64,000 nt of DNA from Acidobacteriota bacterium (GCA_018268935.1 JAFDVS010000026.1:162208-226207); one strand, 5' to 3'; shown: positions 33,251 through 43,188, numbered from the stretch's first letter. Program-made: numbers and translations. Notes: generated by a model not told the origin, from the letters alone.

Positions 33251-36061
33251 ATGCGCAAGCACTACGTGATCTGTGCCTCGATGCTCTTCGTGTTTGGATG
33301 CCGGCGAGTGAGTACCGAAAAAACCCGCTTTCAATTGCCCGACGGTTTCTCCGTCGAAGTGGCTGCTCCCGCCGAAAAAACGGGCTCGCTAGTCGCCTTC
33401 ACTTTCGATAGCCTCGGCCGCCCTGTCGTATCGAAAGAGCGCGCCCATCCCACCATCCTGATCGATGCCAATAACGACGGCGTCTTCGAAGGCGAGAAAG
33501 TTTTCTCCGACAAAGTCACCGCGGCTCAGGGACTCTGGTTCGAAGGCCGCACTCTCTACGCCGTCGCCAAGGACACCGCCGGAGGGCAAGCCGGCCTTTA
33601 CCGCATGGAGGACAAAGATGGCGATGACTCCGCCGACACCTTCGAACGCATCTCCACCTTCGAGCGCTCCATCGGCGAGCACGGCCCTCACGACATCCGC
33701 CGCGCACCCGACGGCTCCGTCACCATCATGCTCGGCAACCACACCGCGCCTCCTCCCGACAAGGTGGACCCACTCAGCCCCCTTCGCAACTACAACGAGG
33801 CCCAGTTTCTCGAACGCTATTGGGATGCCCGCGGCCACGCCAAGGGAATCCTCGCCCCCGGCGGCGTCCTCGTTCGATGGAATCGCGACAACAACACGTT
33901 CACCCACATCTTCGGAGGCCTCCGCAACGCCTACAACCACGCCTACAACCGCGATGGCGAAGCCTTCACCTTCGACTCCGACATGGAATGGGATATCAAC
34001 ATGCCCTGGTATCGCCCCGTCCGTTCCCTCCACGGAATCCCCGGCGGCGACTACGGCTGGCGCAGCGGTTCCGGCAAGCTGCCCAGTGATTTCCTCGACA
34101 CACTACCGCCTTTCCATGAAGCCGGTCGCGGCTCTCCCGTCGGAGTCGAGTTCTACCATCACAACGTCTATCCGCAGCGCTATTTCGATGCCTTCCTCGA
34201 AGGCGATTGGTCGCGTGGCCGCATTCTGGTTTCTAACCCTCGCCGCGCCGGCGCCACCTACGGCCTCAGTACCGAGCCTAGAGAACTCGTCCACGGTGAA
34301 CCCCTCAACGTTACTGACTTGGAAGTCGGCCCCGATGGCTTCGTCTACTTCACCATGGGTGGCCGCGACACCGAAGGCGGCTTCTACCGCATCCGCTATA
34401 CCCCTGGCATGATCGAAGGCTGGTTCCGCCGCTCTCCCCCCAAAGGCGTTCTCGGTGTGGTGCGCCAGCCTCAACCTCTCTCCAGTTGGGGCCACGCCGC
34501 CCTGCTCAAAGCCAAGGAAACGATGGGCGAGGCTTGGCAACGGGAACTGACCAGCCTTGCGAAGGACCATTCCGCCAACACCGACGACCGCGTGCAGGGC
34601 CTTCTCATCCTTCAGCGCCTCGGCCCCGCCCCCCACGTGGAATTGCTTGTCGAGTTGTCCGAAGCGAAAGATCCCAGCGTTCGCGCCGCCGCAGTCTATC
34701 TTTCCGGCCTCCACCCTTCTACCGAAGGTAAGAAGCTCGCGGCCGGGGCCTTGAAAGACCCCGATCCCCTCGTCCGCCGTCGCGCTGCCGAAGCCCTCCT
34801 CCGCCAAGGCCTCACTCCCGATCAGCAACCCTGGGTCTCCGCCGAGAACCTGCTCGCCCTCCTCGCCGATACAGACCGCTTCGTTCGCTATGCCGCACGC
34901 CTCGCCCTGGAGCGTGTGCCGCGCGCCCAATGGGCAAAGCCGGCCCTCGAACTCTCCGGCCAGAATGCAGCCATCGAAGCTACTCTTGCCTTGACCCGCA
35001 CTGCTGCCACCCCCGAAGATCTCGCTCCCATCGTCGCCAAACAACTCTCCCTCCTACGCGCTGGTGGCTTCGGTGTCGAAGACGAAATGCGCCTCCTGCG
35101 CGCCATCCAGGTCACCGCCATCGCCCACAAAGATGGTCTCCCTCCATCCGCCCGCAAACAAATCTTCGATGCGATAGCCCCCCGCTTCCCCACCTCCTAC
35201 CAGCGGTTCAACATGGAGTACGCCCGCCTTCTCGCCTACTCCGCCCAGCCCGATGCAATCAAGGAAATCCTCGCCGAACTCCGCTCCGACGAGAGCGAAC
35301 CGCAACTCCAAATTCACTACGTCTATTGCCTCCGCACCATCAAAACCGGCTGGACTAAAGAGCAGAAGCAGAAGCTCATCAACTGGTTCCCCAAAGCCTC
35401 CAAATGGCGCGGCGGCGCCAGCTTCACCGGCTTCATCAACTTCTTGTTCGATTCCTCCCTCGAATTCATGGACGAAGAGGAAAAGAAGAACGCCTGGCGT
35501 CGTGTGCCTGAGTTCGCTCCCCTCGAAGAAGCAGCCAAACAGGACCGCGAGGGCCGCCCCAATGTCATCGCCCGCCAAAAAGGCGTCCAAGCCTATAGCC
35601 CCCAGGAAATCATGGAGTTTCAAATGTTCGATCCCATGACCACCAAAGCCAAACCCGAGGATGGCAGGAAACTGTTCGAAACCGAGTGCGCCTCCTGCCA
35701 CCGCTTCGGCTCCGCCGGGAAGGATTTCGGCCCCGACCTCACCACCCTCTCCAGCCGCTTCCAGAAAAAAGACATCCTCGAGGCGATCCTCTACCCCTCC
35801 AAGTCTATCTCCGATCAATACCAGAGCTGGATCGTCGAAACCCGCGACGGCGACGCCATCAACGGACTCCTCATTTCCGAAGACGACCGTAAGCTGGTTC
35901 TCAAAACCGGTGATCAGCCGCGCCCCATCGAAGTGCTGAAATCCAACGTCAAAACAAAGCGAATATCGCGCGTCTCCATCATGCCCGAGAACATCCTCGA
36001 TGGCTATGGAATGAATGAAATCAGCGGCTTAATCGCCTTTCTTTTATCGCATCCCAGGTAA
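33251..36061 (+). CDS. PVC-type membrane-bound dehydrogenase-like lipoprotein with haem c site
   Basis: 936 residues. A lipoprotein-type signal (MRKHYVICASMLFVFGC) is followed by a beta-propeller sugar/alcohol dehydrogenase-like domain (about 20-390; FQLPDGFSVEVAAPAE, EHGPHDIRRAPDGS, YNHAYNRDGEAFTFDSDMEW). Next come helical HEAT-like repeats (about 420-770) and a C-terminal cytochrome c domain with CASCH near residue 812. The layout matches large proteins frequent in planctomycetes and acidobacteria that are thought to oxidise sugars or alcohols and pass electrons to haem. Starts 31 bases after hpnE; an overlapping longer frame inside hpnE lacks the signal peptide. Confidence 0.85.
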   Translation: MRKHYVICASMLFVFGCRRVSTEKTRFQLPDGFSVEVAAPAEKTGSLVAFTFDSLGRPVVSKERAHPTILIDANNDGVFEGEKVFSDKVTAAQGLWFEGRTLYAVAKDTAGGQAGLYRMEDKDGDDSADTFERISTFERSIGEHGPHDIRRAPDGSVTIMLGNHTAPPPDKVDPLSPLRNYNEAQFLERYWDARGHAKGILAPGGVLVRWNRDNNTFTHIFGGLRNAYNHAYNRDGEAFTFDSDMEWDINMPWYRPVRSLHGIPGGDYGWRSGSGKLPSDFLDTLPPFHEAGRGSPVGVEFYHHNVYPQRYFDAFLEGDWSRGRILVSNPRRAGATYGLSTEPRELVHGEPLNVTDLEVGPDGFVYFTMGGRDTEGGFYRIRYTPGMIEGWFRRSPPKGVLGVVRQPQPLSSWGHAALLKAKETMGEAWQRELTSLAKDHSANTDDRVQGLLILQRLGPAPHVELLVELSEAKDPSVRAAAVYLSGLHPSTEGKKLAAGALKDPDPLVRRRAAEALLRQGLTPDQQPWVSAENLLALLADTDRFVRYAARLALERVPRAQWAKPALELSGQNAAIEATLALTRTAATPEDLAPIVAKQLSLLRAGGFGVEDEMRLLRAIQVTAIAHKDGLPPSARKQIFDAIAPRFPTSYQRFNMEYARLLAYSAQPDAIKEILAELRSDESEPQLQIHYVYCLRTIKTGWTKEQKQKLINWFPKASKWRGGASFTGFINFLFDSSLEFMDEEEKKNAWRRVPEFAPLEEAAKQDREGRPNVIARQKGVQAYSPQEIMEFQMFDPMTTKAKPEDGRKLFETECASCHRFGSAGKDFGPDLTTLSSRFQKKDILEAILYPSKSISDQYQSWIVETRDGDAINGLLISEDDRKLVLKTGDQPRPIEVLKSNVKTKRISRVSIMPENILDGYGMNEISGLIAFLLSHPR

Positions 36062-36214
36062 TCAAACCGAGGACCGGGCAACCTCCCGCAGATGCGGGGA
36101 TGCCAGCCGTGTAACTGTATTGTTTTCAACACCAAGCCTCGCGCATCCTAGGGCCTTCACTGGAAAATGGAAAACGCAAAGTCGGAGTTTGATATCCCCT
36201 CAAATGAGAGTGGT

Positions 36215-36264
36215 AATACACCCCAATAGGGGTATTGTACTAGGAGTTCCAGTACTATCATAAT
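36215..36264 (+). promoter_or_regulatory. promoter with overlapping palindromic operator
   Basis: TTGTAC (36235-36240) and CATAAT (36259-36264) are 18 bases apart. A near-perfect palindrome, AATA-CA-CCCC around AATA and then GGGG-TATT (36215-36236), runs into the -35. The placement suits a repressor or activator of the ORF at 36274. The rest of 36062-36214 holds only a small CCCGC/GCGGG hairpin (36085-36098). Confidence 0.5.
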
Positions 36265-36273
36265 GACATTGCG

Positions 36274-36474
36274 ATGCGTTCTCAAATTTCTCCCTCCTCT
36301 CAGATGGCGCAGACGGAACTGCGGCGCCTCTATGTGAAACGGTCTGCTATCGACCGCCTGATTGAAGCTCTCACTCTTTATAGCCGGCATGTTACTGCCT
36401 CCCAAATCGTTCCTCTCGTGCGGAAAGGACCTCGTTCGATTCGTAGAGATTTTGCCGTCCGGACGGTAGGCTAG
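36274..36474 (+). CDS. small basic protein, uncertain
   Basis: 66 residues, strongly basic, with a likely helix (TELRRLYVKRSAIDRLIEAL). The case for it being real is a good promoter directly upstream (-10 ends 9 bases before the ATG) and protein-like composition. The case against is the absence of a Shine-Dalgarno site and its short length. If transcribed it would have a nearly leaderless message. Could be a small DNA- or RNA-binding protein, but no family is recognised. The alternative is a non-coding leader for the sigma-factor cassette. Confidence 0.38.
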   Translation: MRSQISPSSQMAQTELRRLYVKRSAIDRLIEALTLYSRHVTASQIVPLVRKGPRSIRRDFAVRTVG

Positions 36475-36498
36475 CCCTGCTTTCCCTTCAACCCCTTT

Positions 36499-36598
36499 GC
36501 TTTCCCGGGCAGCAGCCTTGTAACCTAACAATTTGGCGATGCGCCCTTCCTATTGAGGCTCTCCAGTTGTGGTTGTTCGAAGGGGAGCCCGGGAAAGC
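36499..36598 (+). repeat. 12-base perfect inverted repeat in the sigma-factor leader
   Basis: GCTTTCCCGGGC (36499-36510) and GCCCGGGAAAGC (36587-36598) are exact complements. Nested inside are CCCTTC (36544-36549) / GAAGGG (36579-36584) and TTGT/ACAA. The element ends 25 bases before the ECF sigma start, so the RNA leader would be strongly folded near the ribosome site. Confidence 0.6.
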
Positions 36599-36623
36599 GA
36601 GTGTCGCTACTTAAGAAGGCGAC

Positions 36624-37211
36624 GTGCTCATAGACTTCGACCTGATACGTCGGGCCAGGGACGGCGATGACGCAGCTTTTAACCAGATCGTTCAAGCTTA
36701 CCGGAAACGGATCCTTGGTACGATCTCGCGGCTCATTGGCAGGCCCGAAGATGTCGAAGATGTGGGTCAGGAAGTCTTCATGCGGTTGTACTACTCGCTT
36801 GACCAGTTGCGCGCGCCTGAGGTCTTTGAGCCCTGGCTTTACCGCCTCACGGTGAACGCCGCCTACGACTACATGCGTCGCCAGAAACGCCGCCCGGAAT
36901 CCCGGATGGCCGATCTCAGCGAGCAGCAAGTCCAATCGGCGGACGCCGTCGCCGGCAGTAAGCACAGGAATGAGGAGACTCGTAAGGCGGGACTCCGGGA
37001 GTTTGTCCAATCGTTGCTTGGGCATGTCTCGGAGGAAGACCGGATTCTGCTGACCTTGAAAGAAGTCGAAGGATTATCGTTGAAAGAACTCGAGAACATC
37101 TACAAGGTCAACGAGAACGCTCTTAAGGTGCGGCTCTTCCGCGCCCGCCAGAGAGTTCTCAAAGCGTTCTCCGCTGCAGGGGGAGATGCGAAATCTCACC
37201 CAAGCGAGTAG
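36624..37211 (+). CDS. ECF sigma factor (sigma-70 family, RpoE-like)
   Basis: 195 residues with GTG start; AAGAAGG lies 5 bases before. Region 2 is DAAFNQIVQAYRKRILGTIS through DVEDVGQEVFMRLYYSL, with RLTVNAAYDYMRRQKRR forming the -10 recognition helix. Region 4 is LLTLKEVEGLSLKELENIYK followed by NENALKVRLFRARQRVLKAF, the helix-turn-helix for -35 recognition. Heads a three-gene cassette with an anti-sigma candidate and a Spy-like protein, 28 bases before the next start. Probably autoregulated from the leader containing the 12-base repeat. Confidence 0.9.
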   Translation: MLIDFDLIRRARDGDDAAFNQIVQAYRKRILGTISRLIGRPEDVEDVGQEVFMRLYYSLDQLRAPEVFEPWLYRLTVNAAYDYMRRQKRRPESRMADLSEQQVQSADAVAGSKHRNEETRKAGLREFVQSLLGHVSEEDRILLTLKEVEGLSLKELENIYKVNENALKVRLFRARQRVLKAFSAAGGDAKSHPSE

Positions 37212-37239
37212 AATAGGGGTACAAGGGAAGGGACTGACC

Positions 37240-37581
37240 ATGGCCAGCGAGTCGCAGGATCAGAAGTTGCAGGATCTATTTCAGGCCTACCGGGCTGCCT
37301 GTCCGGATATGGACGAAAACGCCACCTTTATGCCAGGCCTCTGGCAAAAGATCGAAGCACGCCAGGCTTTCCCCTTCGCCATGCGCCGCTTCGCCCAGCT
37401 CTTTGTCTCCGCCGCCGCCGCCATGTGCCTTCTCATGGCAATGCTCATTACCACCGCTCCCTCTCATACCTCGGGTCCCGGCGTAATGACCTACGTGGAG
37501 GCCCTCGACACCGATAACTCCCACGAAATCCTCGCCTACGCCGACATCGAAAATGTCAGCAACGGAGATTATACGTGGTAA
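37240..37581 (+). CDS. candidate anti-sigma factor, single membrane helix
   Basis: 113 residues. A helical N-terminal cytoplasmic region (SQDQKLQDLFQAYRAACPDM and FMPGLWQKIEARQAFPF) precedes one membrane helix (about 51-68) and a short periplasmic tail. The 'FQAYRAACP...MPGLWQKIEAR' pattern is usual for acidobacterial anti-sigma proteins; the zinc motif H-x3-C-x2-C is absent. It follows the sigma gene by 28 bases and overlaps the next gene by 7. Role inferred from position and topology. Confidence 0.68.
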   Translation: MASESQDQKLQDLFQAYRAACPDMDENATFMPGLWQKIEARQAFPFAMRRFAQLFVSAAAAMCLLMAMLITTAPSHTSGPGVMTYVEALDTDNSHEILAYADIENVSNGDYTW

Positions 37582-37979
37582 AACGCAGTAACCCGATGGT
37601 TCCCCTCTATCTGCTGCTTGTCTTCGGCAGTGGGGCACTCGTCGGTGCGTTCGGCTATCGGCTCTATTCCGCCAACACGGTGAACGCGGAACAGTCCCAA
37701 AAAAAGAGCCCTGAGGCTCTCCGCCAGCGTTATTTGAAAGATTACGAATCCCGCCTCAAGCTCAACCCGGACCAGATGCAGAAACTGGTCGTCATCCTCG
37801 ACGAAACCAGGGCCAAATACAAAGCCACCCACGACAGTATCGATCCCGAGATGAAGCGTATCGCTGCCGAACAGCGAGAACGCATCAACGCCATGCTCGA
37901 TGATACACAACGGGTGGAGTACGGCAAAATGCTCGAAGAGCGTGAGCGCCGCCGCAAGCAATCCTCCAGCGGACGCTGA
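37575..37979 (+). CDS. Spy/CpxP-like periplasmic sensor-type protein
   Basis: 134 residues, GTG start overlapping the previous stop region by 7 bases, with GGAG 7 bases upstream. One N-terminal membrane helix (about 10-31) precedes a long charged periplasmic helix pair (LRQRYLKDYESRLKLNPDQM, QKLVVILDETRAKYKATHDS, then IAAEQRERINAMLDDTQRVE). This resembles the LTxxQ-type periplasmic heavy-metal sensor/chaperone group (Spy, CpxP, CnrX). With the sigma and anti-sigma genes it could form an envelope-stress relay, in the way CnrX works with CnrY and CnrH. The analogy is inferred. Confidence 0.68.
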   Translation: MVKRSNPMVPLYLLLVFGSGALVGAFGYRLYSANTVNAEQSQKKSPEALRQRYLKDYESRLKLNPDQMQKLVVILDETRAKYKATHDSIDPEMKRIAAEQRERINAMLDDTQRVEYGKMLEERERRRKQSSSGR

Positions 37980-38056
37980 AGCCCGTTACTGAGCCCCGAC
38001 CGTCAGGGAGCCGGTCAACCACTTCCGCAGACCGCCCCCGCACAGCATGCAAAGCT

Positions 38057-38293
38057 TCAGTTCGGCTTCTTCCGCGCTTCCTGCATCAACTTCGACTTGG
38101 CGAACTTCTTCTGGAAGCGATCCACGCGGCCTTCCGTGTCCACCAGCTTTTGCCGGCCCGTGAAGAAGGGGTGGCAGCTGGAGCAGATTTCCACGCGGAT
38201 ATCACCCTTGTGGGTGGACCGGGTCTTAAAAGTGGACCCGCAGGCGCAAATGACGTTCAGTTCGTTATAGGCGGGATGGATTGCGGCTTTCAT
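38057..38293 (-). CDS. rpmE: 50S ribosomal protein L31 (zinc-binding type)
   Basis: 78 residues beginning [20 protein letters not shown]. The zinc ligands are C-x-C in VICACGSTF and C-x2-C in [12 protein letters not shown], so this is the zinc-containing (C+) form. The tail [20 protein letters not shown] is a typical basic extension. ATG 38293 is chosen at the family start; an in-frame TTG at 38314 would add seven residues. Convergent with the Spy-like gene, and 23 bases downstream of the heparinase-like gene on the same strand. Confidence 0.93.
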   Translation of the reverse strand: MKAAIHPAYNELNVICACGSTFKTRSTHKGDIRVEICSSCHPFFTGRQKLVDTEGRVDRFQKKFAKSKLMQEARKKPN

Positions 38294-38316
38294 CGGTACA
38301 GCTATTCCTTTCAACT

Positions 38317-40872
38317 TTAAGGCAACCTTCCCAGTGTAACACGCTCATAGCCCTCTACGCCCTCTCCGCTGAACCGAAATCGGTCTGAAAACCCTTCCCC
38401 CCGCACCGTAATCCACCCATCCCCGTCCTTGCGAAACTCACTAATCCAAGGGTTCGTCCGGTACGGCTCCAGCAATCCGACATACTGCGCTGATACTGCC
38501 TTCCGCCTTGCCATCACGTAAGGCACCGGCTGCAGCAGATTCGGCCCTAAACCCTTGCCTGCTACCACCGTCGTTCCCTCCTCCCCCAGCATCCATACCC
38601 GTAGGCTCCTCCCGGCCAGCTCATAATCCGCTGCCAGCGCCGCTTCCTGATCCGGATACAGCACTGCGAAGTCGTCCACATAAATCGCACCGCGCGGGCT
38701 TCCCCCCGCCACCTGCGTCCACTCCACCCCCACCGTCCGTATTGGTAGATCCACCACTCCGTCGTTGTTCCCCAGATAATGTTGCCACGTCCCGATCCCC
38801 TTTACCTCCACCTGCTTCCATCCCGTCCAGTTCACCACTCCCACCGTGGCCACAAAGCGTTCGTCCGTCGCATCGTTAATGCGCAGCGCCAACCTGTGCC
38901 CGCTCCCGTCTCCATACACCATCAACCGCAACCCCTCCGGAGTCTTCTCCGGCTGATCGCGCAACAGCGGGCTCGAATACAACATGTATCCCGCCCCAGT
39001 GAACTCATACGCAAGCTTTCCCGAATAGCTCCCACCCGATGCCTGCTCATTCGAATACTGATAGGTCCCCTTAGCCGCCGCCGTCCCCGCAAACACCGAC
39101 CCGTAATTCACCGCTCCCACTGGTCTGCCATCAAAGCGCACCTGCCAATCCCCCGCGAGTGACACTGATCGATTCTCCGTCAGGTGTTGATAACCGTTGG
39201 CTTGCGGAAATCCGCTGTAGATTGCCAAACCCAGCTCCGATTCCAGGACACCATAGTTGTGGTACACCCAATCGAACTGATGGCTCTTGCCATCCTCGGC
39301 AAACGCCTCAGCGGCGTCCACGGCATACTCCGCAGTCACCAGAAGTGTCCGCTTCAGGCGCACTCCCGCGTATGCCGGCCCTGCCTCGGCACTGGCGGCA
39401 CTGTAGCTGCCCGTCGCTTCGCTCCACAGCAACTTCCCCGTCGCTTCGCCCTGCACCTTCTCATCCACCACGATTGTGTTGTGAGCCACGGTCACTTTGT
39501 CCCACGTGTTGTGCGTCGGCGCTGCATAGCTCTGTGTCCCTGGATCGACTGCCAGCACTCCACCCTGGGCGAACGACACCAGCCCTAACTTGTCGTAATG
39601 GCCGTGTCCCCCGCCGTGCGGGCCGAACTTCATAGTCACCACATGATCCGACTTCGGCCCCCGCAGTACGGCAAAGCCGGCGTCGCCAAACACTTCACTG
39701 CGCAAATCGGCCAAATCCGCGGCCGGCAGCTCGGGTACCCCGAAGAACAACGCCTCCCGCCCCCTGCTGCCACGCCTCGCCACCGCCGCGTACAACGGAT
39801 CGCCCAGCCGCGCAAAAGCACTCTCGTACAACCGCGCCGAGCTGAACAGGCTCACCGAATTGCTATCGTTGAACGCTGGCAAACTCCCATCGGCAAACGC
39901 CAGCCGCAGCGGAGCCGAAAACAGGCCGCGCAGGTTCGCGTCTTCCCACAGGTTGTAGTCACTTCGTGCCGCCATCTCCGCCAATTGCACAATCGGATCG
40001 AGCGCATAGAAGTGATAGCTCCACGCTCCCTCATACCAGAACCCTTCCCCAATCACCGAATTCCCCATCTGGAAACGGAATCCGCTCTTCCCGTCAATCG
40101 CCTCCTGCACCAGCCCCCGGTCCTTCAGTGCGAATCCCACCGCCCCGATCGCCGCATTATGCCAGGATTGCCAGTTGCTGATCCCCGCATCGTTCCGCTG
40201 GATCACTTCCACCGCCGCCCGCAATAGCCCGCGCTCTATCCGAGCCCGGTCCGTATCGTTCATCACCTCGGTTCCGGCCAAAGAGTCGTAAGCCCACGCC
40301 AGCGGGATCAGCCATACCGACTCATCCAAAGTCTGCGCCGAAGCCCGCGCTCCGCTCCTCGTGTTCGCCCGGTTGTTTACGTCCTTATGCGGATAAGTCA
40401 GGTACAGCTCCGCGTAGCGGTTCAGAATCCACAAAGCCGCTTCCCCATACCGCCGTTCCCCGCTCATCCGATAGGCAAGCGCCAGATCGCGTGCCGCAAC
40501 AGCCAGATCGCTGTGCCGCCGCGACAGGATCACCTGGTCATACGGCCACCCGCTGTAGGTTCGATTGTCCACCGGGCAACGGTGCGTCGCCGGAGCCTGG
40601 TATTGCAGGCTTACCCCGTGTGTCGGGCACACGTACCACAACGTCCACTGTCCGCCTTCGGCCGGCACAGCCAACTCGCTTAGCCCGTAGCGGGTCAAGT
40701 GATCCTGTGGCCACGTCGAGGCGAATCGCAGGATCTGGCTTCGGACATCCTGCGCCCAACTGTAGCGCCGCGCGGTGGATTCTACTCTCTGGAGGTCCCC
40801 CTCCGTAAAGATCGCCGGCTGCGCGAATGCTACCTGCCCGGCGATCAACAGGCAAAGCGTTCGAGTGCGCAC
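38317..40872 (-). CDS. heparinase II/III-like polysaccharide lyase
   Basis: 851 residues with GTG start and signal peptide ([17 protein letters not shown]). An N-terminal alpha/alpha-toroid (alginate-lyase-like, about 20-380) has [16 protein letters not shown] and [17 protein letters not shown]. The heparinase II/III beta-sandwich has [20 protein letters not shown] and [13 protein letters not shown] (about 420-480). A C-terminal beta domain is possibly a carbohydrate-binding module. Typical substrates are uronic-acid polymers such as alginate or heparin-like chains. The GTG lies 6 bases after the subtilase stop, so the two are probably one operon. Confidence 0.85.
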   Translation of the reverse strand: MRTRTLCLLIAGQVAFAQPAIFTEGDLQRVESTARRYSWAQDVRSQILRFASTWPQDHLTRYGLSELAVPAEGGQWTLWYVCPTHGVSLQYQAPATHRCPVDNRTYSGWPYDQVILSRRHSDLAVAARDLALAYRMSGERRYGEAALWILNRYAELYLTYPHKDVNNRANTRSGARASAQTLDESVWLIPLAWAYDSLAGTEVMNDTDRARIERGLLRAAVEVIQRNDAGISNWQSWHNAAIGAVGFALKDRGLVQEAIDGKSGFRFQMGNSVIGEGFWYEGAWSYHFYALDPIVQLAEMAARSDYNLWEDANLRGLFSAPLRLAFADGSLPAFNDSNSVSLFSSARLYESAFARLGDPLYAAVARRGSRGREALFFGVPELPAADLADLRSEVFGDAGFAVLRGPKSDHVVTMKFGPHGGGHGHYDKLGLVSFAQGGVLAVDPGTQSYAAPTHNTWDKVTVAHNTIVVDEKVQGEATGKLLWSEATGSYSAASAEAGPAYAGVRLKRTLLVTAEYAVDAAEAFAEDGKSHQFDWVYHNYGVLESELGLAIYSGFPQANGYQHLTENRSVSLAGDWQVRFDGRPVGAVNYGSVFAGTAAAKGTYQYSNEQASGGSYSGKLAYEFTGAGYMLYSSPLLRDQPEKTPEGLRLMVYGDGSGHRLALRINDATDERFVATVGVVNWTGWKQVEVKGIGTWQHYLGNNDGVVDLPIRTVGVEWTQVAGGSPRGAIYVDDFAVLYPDQEAALAADYELAGRSLRVWMLGEEGTTVVAGKGLGPNLLQPVPYVMARRKAVSAQYVGLLEPYRTNPWISEFRKDGDGWITVRGEGFSDRFRFSGEGVEGYERVTLGRLP

Positions 40873-40878
40873 TTCATT

Positions 40879-43188
40879 CTAATTTGTAGCGCGAATCCTC
40901 ACCTCGCGGGTAATGCCACCCGCTTTGACCTCAAATACGTTGACCCCCGCCGAAGCGCCCAATCGCACCCGCGCGATGTAAACACCGGGGTACAACGAAC
41001 CAAGCAGGCCCGCCTGCACCACGCGCCCGCCACCGGAGGAAACTGTCACTTCCGGCGCCGGCTCAATCAGCGAAATGCCCGCCCCATCCAGCACACGAAA
41101 CAGAATATCCGTCGTCGCTCCCGCCCTGGTCACCGACTCTGAAAAAGTCAGCGATATCTCCTTCACGTCCTTGCCCCGCACACCCAGCCAGTACGGAACG
41201 CGAGCCACACTGCCTGTCGTCGAACGGATCTCCAGGAATCCCTGATACGTTCCCGGCGGCGCCGTTGTCTCATTCCATGTCAACTTCACCACCGCCGATC
41301 CCTTTGGCGCCAGCGTCAGCGTTGTCGTCGATAACTCCGGCTTCAAGGAATCGGATGTGCGCAAACTGAGCGAAAGATTGTCACCCGCGTCGCCCACATT
41401 GGTAATGGTGAGCTCCCGGAACCAGTTCGACAACCCACGATAGTCGCCAAAACTCACCGTCGCGGGTTCCGCCGCCGTGACTGCGCTCAACGCCTCCGGG
41501 AATCTCATCAATCCCGCTCCCGTCTGCTGCACTTGAATCGTCTGCGCGCCATCCGGGAAAGGCGACGAGCTGTTGATCAGCAGTGACCGGTATTGCGCCG
41601 CCGTGAGCCCCGGACGCACCTGTTTCAGCACAGCTGCCGCCCCCGCCACGATGGGAGACGAAAGACTGGTCCCGTTTTCCACCAGATAACCGCTCTCTTC
41701 CGGAACCCCCTCCGGCGTTTCGTTCGTTGCGGTGATTATATTCGTTCCCGGCGCCAGCATGTCCGGTTTGATCGAAAGATCCGGCCCCGGACCCCTCGAC
41801 GAAAACTCCGCCAGCCGGTTTGGATCCTGCGGGAGACTGAAACTGAAAAACAAGATGTAATCGGTGTCGCCATTCGCCGCAATACGACTCTTCAACGTCG
41901 TCCCGTCCGCGCGGGACACCATCATGCCCTTCAACGCCTCGTCGCCGACCTCCATAATCACGCGCGATGCAGCTTCATTGTTGTAAACCACAATGGCGAC
42001 CGCCCCCGCTCCCCGCACATTGGCGAACTTCACAGTGAAATTACAGGTCCCACGCGACACCAGCGCGATCTTGCCCGCAAGGCTTCCGCCAGGCAGCGGA
42101 TCACAGGCCAGTCCGCTCGGATCGAGCGCCGCCACATCCGCCATCTTGCCAACCACCTGAGGCGCGTCCTCGCTGTTCGACGCCGGAGTGCCGTTGAATC
42201 TGGTCGAAGGTTGCGACAGCACCCCCGGGCTCGTCGGTAACCGGTCATTTTCGCTGGCCCCCACCGCAATCACATGCTGGCTCGCCGCGCTGTCTCCCGA
42301 CGTCGCCGTGTCCGGACCTTCATTACCCGCGGCGGTCACAATCACAATCCCCAGCCCCGCTGCCCTCGCAATCGCCGGCGTCATCAGATCGTCGTCCGGC
42401 AACGTCACCGCCGGCCCACTGAAGCTCAGGTTGATCACGTCCATGCCGTCTTTCACCGCATCGTCGATCGCCCGCAGCGCGCTATCCGTCGAAATCGCTC
42501 CCGATAATCCCTCGGCCACGTTATAGCTGCCCAGCCATGCTTTCGGCGCCGATCCAGCCATTACCCCCCGCGGCCCTTCGTGATACACCCCAGCCGCAGC
42601 CATCGCCACCGCCGTGCCATGCCCCACAACATCCTCCGCGGTCCCATCATAGCTCCGCGCCACAATCACCTTTGAGCTCGTGAATCGTTTGTTCCCCTCC
42701 GGCGAATAAACCGGAAATCCCTCCGGAGCCCGCAGATCTTCGTCCAGAAATCCAATGTGAAAATTGTCGATCCCCGTATCGATGATTCCAATCTTCATGC
42801 CACCGCCCGCCCTGGCCCGGCCTCCTGCCTTTACCCACGCTTCCGGGTACTTCAGCAGGTTCATCACATGGTCCAAATGAAGCCGCATATAACGCGACTG
42901 CACCACCCGCTTCACTCCCGGCAGGTTCGCTAACGCCGCGGGATCGGCGTTCTCCACAATCAGCAGATTCGCCACCGTGTCCACAGCGCCGCGCACTTGC
43001 ACTTTGCGGCTCGCCAGCACGCCTCGCATCCCATCGTGTTGCCGGCGCATCGCTGCCGCCCGCTCCCCGCTCTTCTCCGCCACCGCTGCCAGTGGCTCGC
43101 CCTCCAGCTCCAGAATGTAGCGGCCCGGGATCGGTTGCGCCCCCAGCGAAGCAAGCAAACCTAGCATGGAAACGAAAAAGCGCAGCAT
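40879..43188 (-). CDS. secreted subtilisin-like serine protease (S8) with PA insert
   Basis: 769 residues from ATG 43188. Signal peptide MLRFFVSMLGLLASLGAQ, then an I9-type propeptide (about 20-105). The peptidase S8 domain has Asp in KIGIIDTGID, His in VVGHGTAVAMA, oxyanion Asn in VTAAGNEGP and Ser in ENGTSLSSPIVAGAAA. A PA domain is inserted in the catalytic domain (LAGKIALVSRGTCNFTVKFA). The C-terminal fibronectin/Ig-like modules resemble those of C5a-peptidase relatives. Acts outside the cell on proteins. It lies 79 bases downstream of the terminator that follows the FecR-like gene. Confidence 0.9.
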   Translation of the reverse strand: MLRFFVSMLGLLASLGAQPIPGRYILELEGEPLAAVAEKSGERAAAMRRQHDGMRGVLASRKVQVRGAVDTVANLLIVENADPAALANLPGVKRVVQSRYMRLHLDHVMNLLKYPEAWVKAGGRARAGGGMKIGIIDTGIDNFHIGFLDEDLRAPEGFPVYSPEGNKRFTSSKVIVARSYDGTAEDVVGHGTAVAMAAAGVYHEGPRGVMAGSAPKAWLGSYNVAEGLSGAISTDSALRAIDDAVKDGMDVINLSFSGPAVTLPDDDLMTPAIARAAGLGIVIVTAAGNEGPDTATSGDSAASQHVIAVGASENDRLPTSPGVLSQPSTRFNGTPASNSEDAPQVVGKMADVAALDPSGLACDPLPGGSLAGKIALVSRGTCNFTVKFANVRGAGAVAIVVYNNEAASRVIMEVGDEALKGMMVSRADGTTLKSRIAANGDTDYILFFSFSLPQDPNRLAEFSSRGPGPDLSIKPDMLAPGTNIITATNETPEGVPEESGYLVENGTSLSSPIVAGAAAVLKQVRPGLTAAQYRSLLINSSSPFPDGAQTIQVQQTGAGLMRFPEALSAVTAAEPATVSFGDYRGLSNWFRELTITNVGDAGDNLSLSLRTSDSLKPELSTTTLTLAPKGSAVVKLTWNETTAPPGTYQGFLEIRSTTGSVARVPYWLGVRGKDVKEISLTFSESVTRAGATTDILFRVLDGAGISLIEPAPEVTVSSGGGRVVQAGLLGSLYPGVYIARVRLGASAGVNVFEVKAGGITREVRIRATN

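Noticed and set aside
36077..36104. Possible c-di-GMP-type riboswitch after the haem c gene
   Set aside because: GGGCAACC and GATGCCAGCC only loosely resemble the consensus and the second stem with its receptor is missing; kept only as a hairpin.
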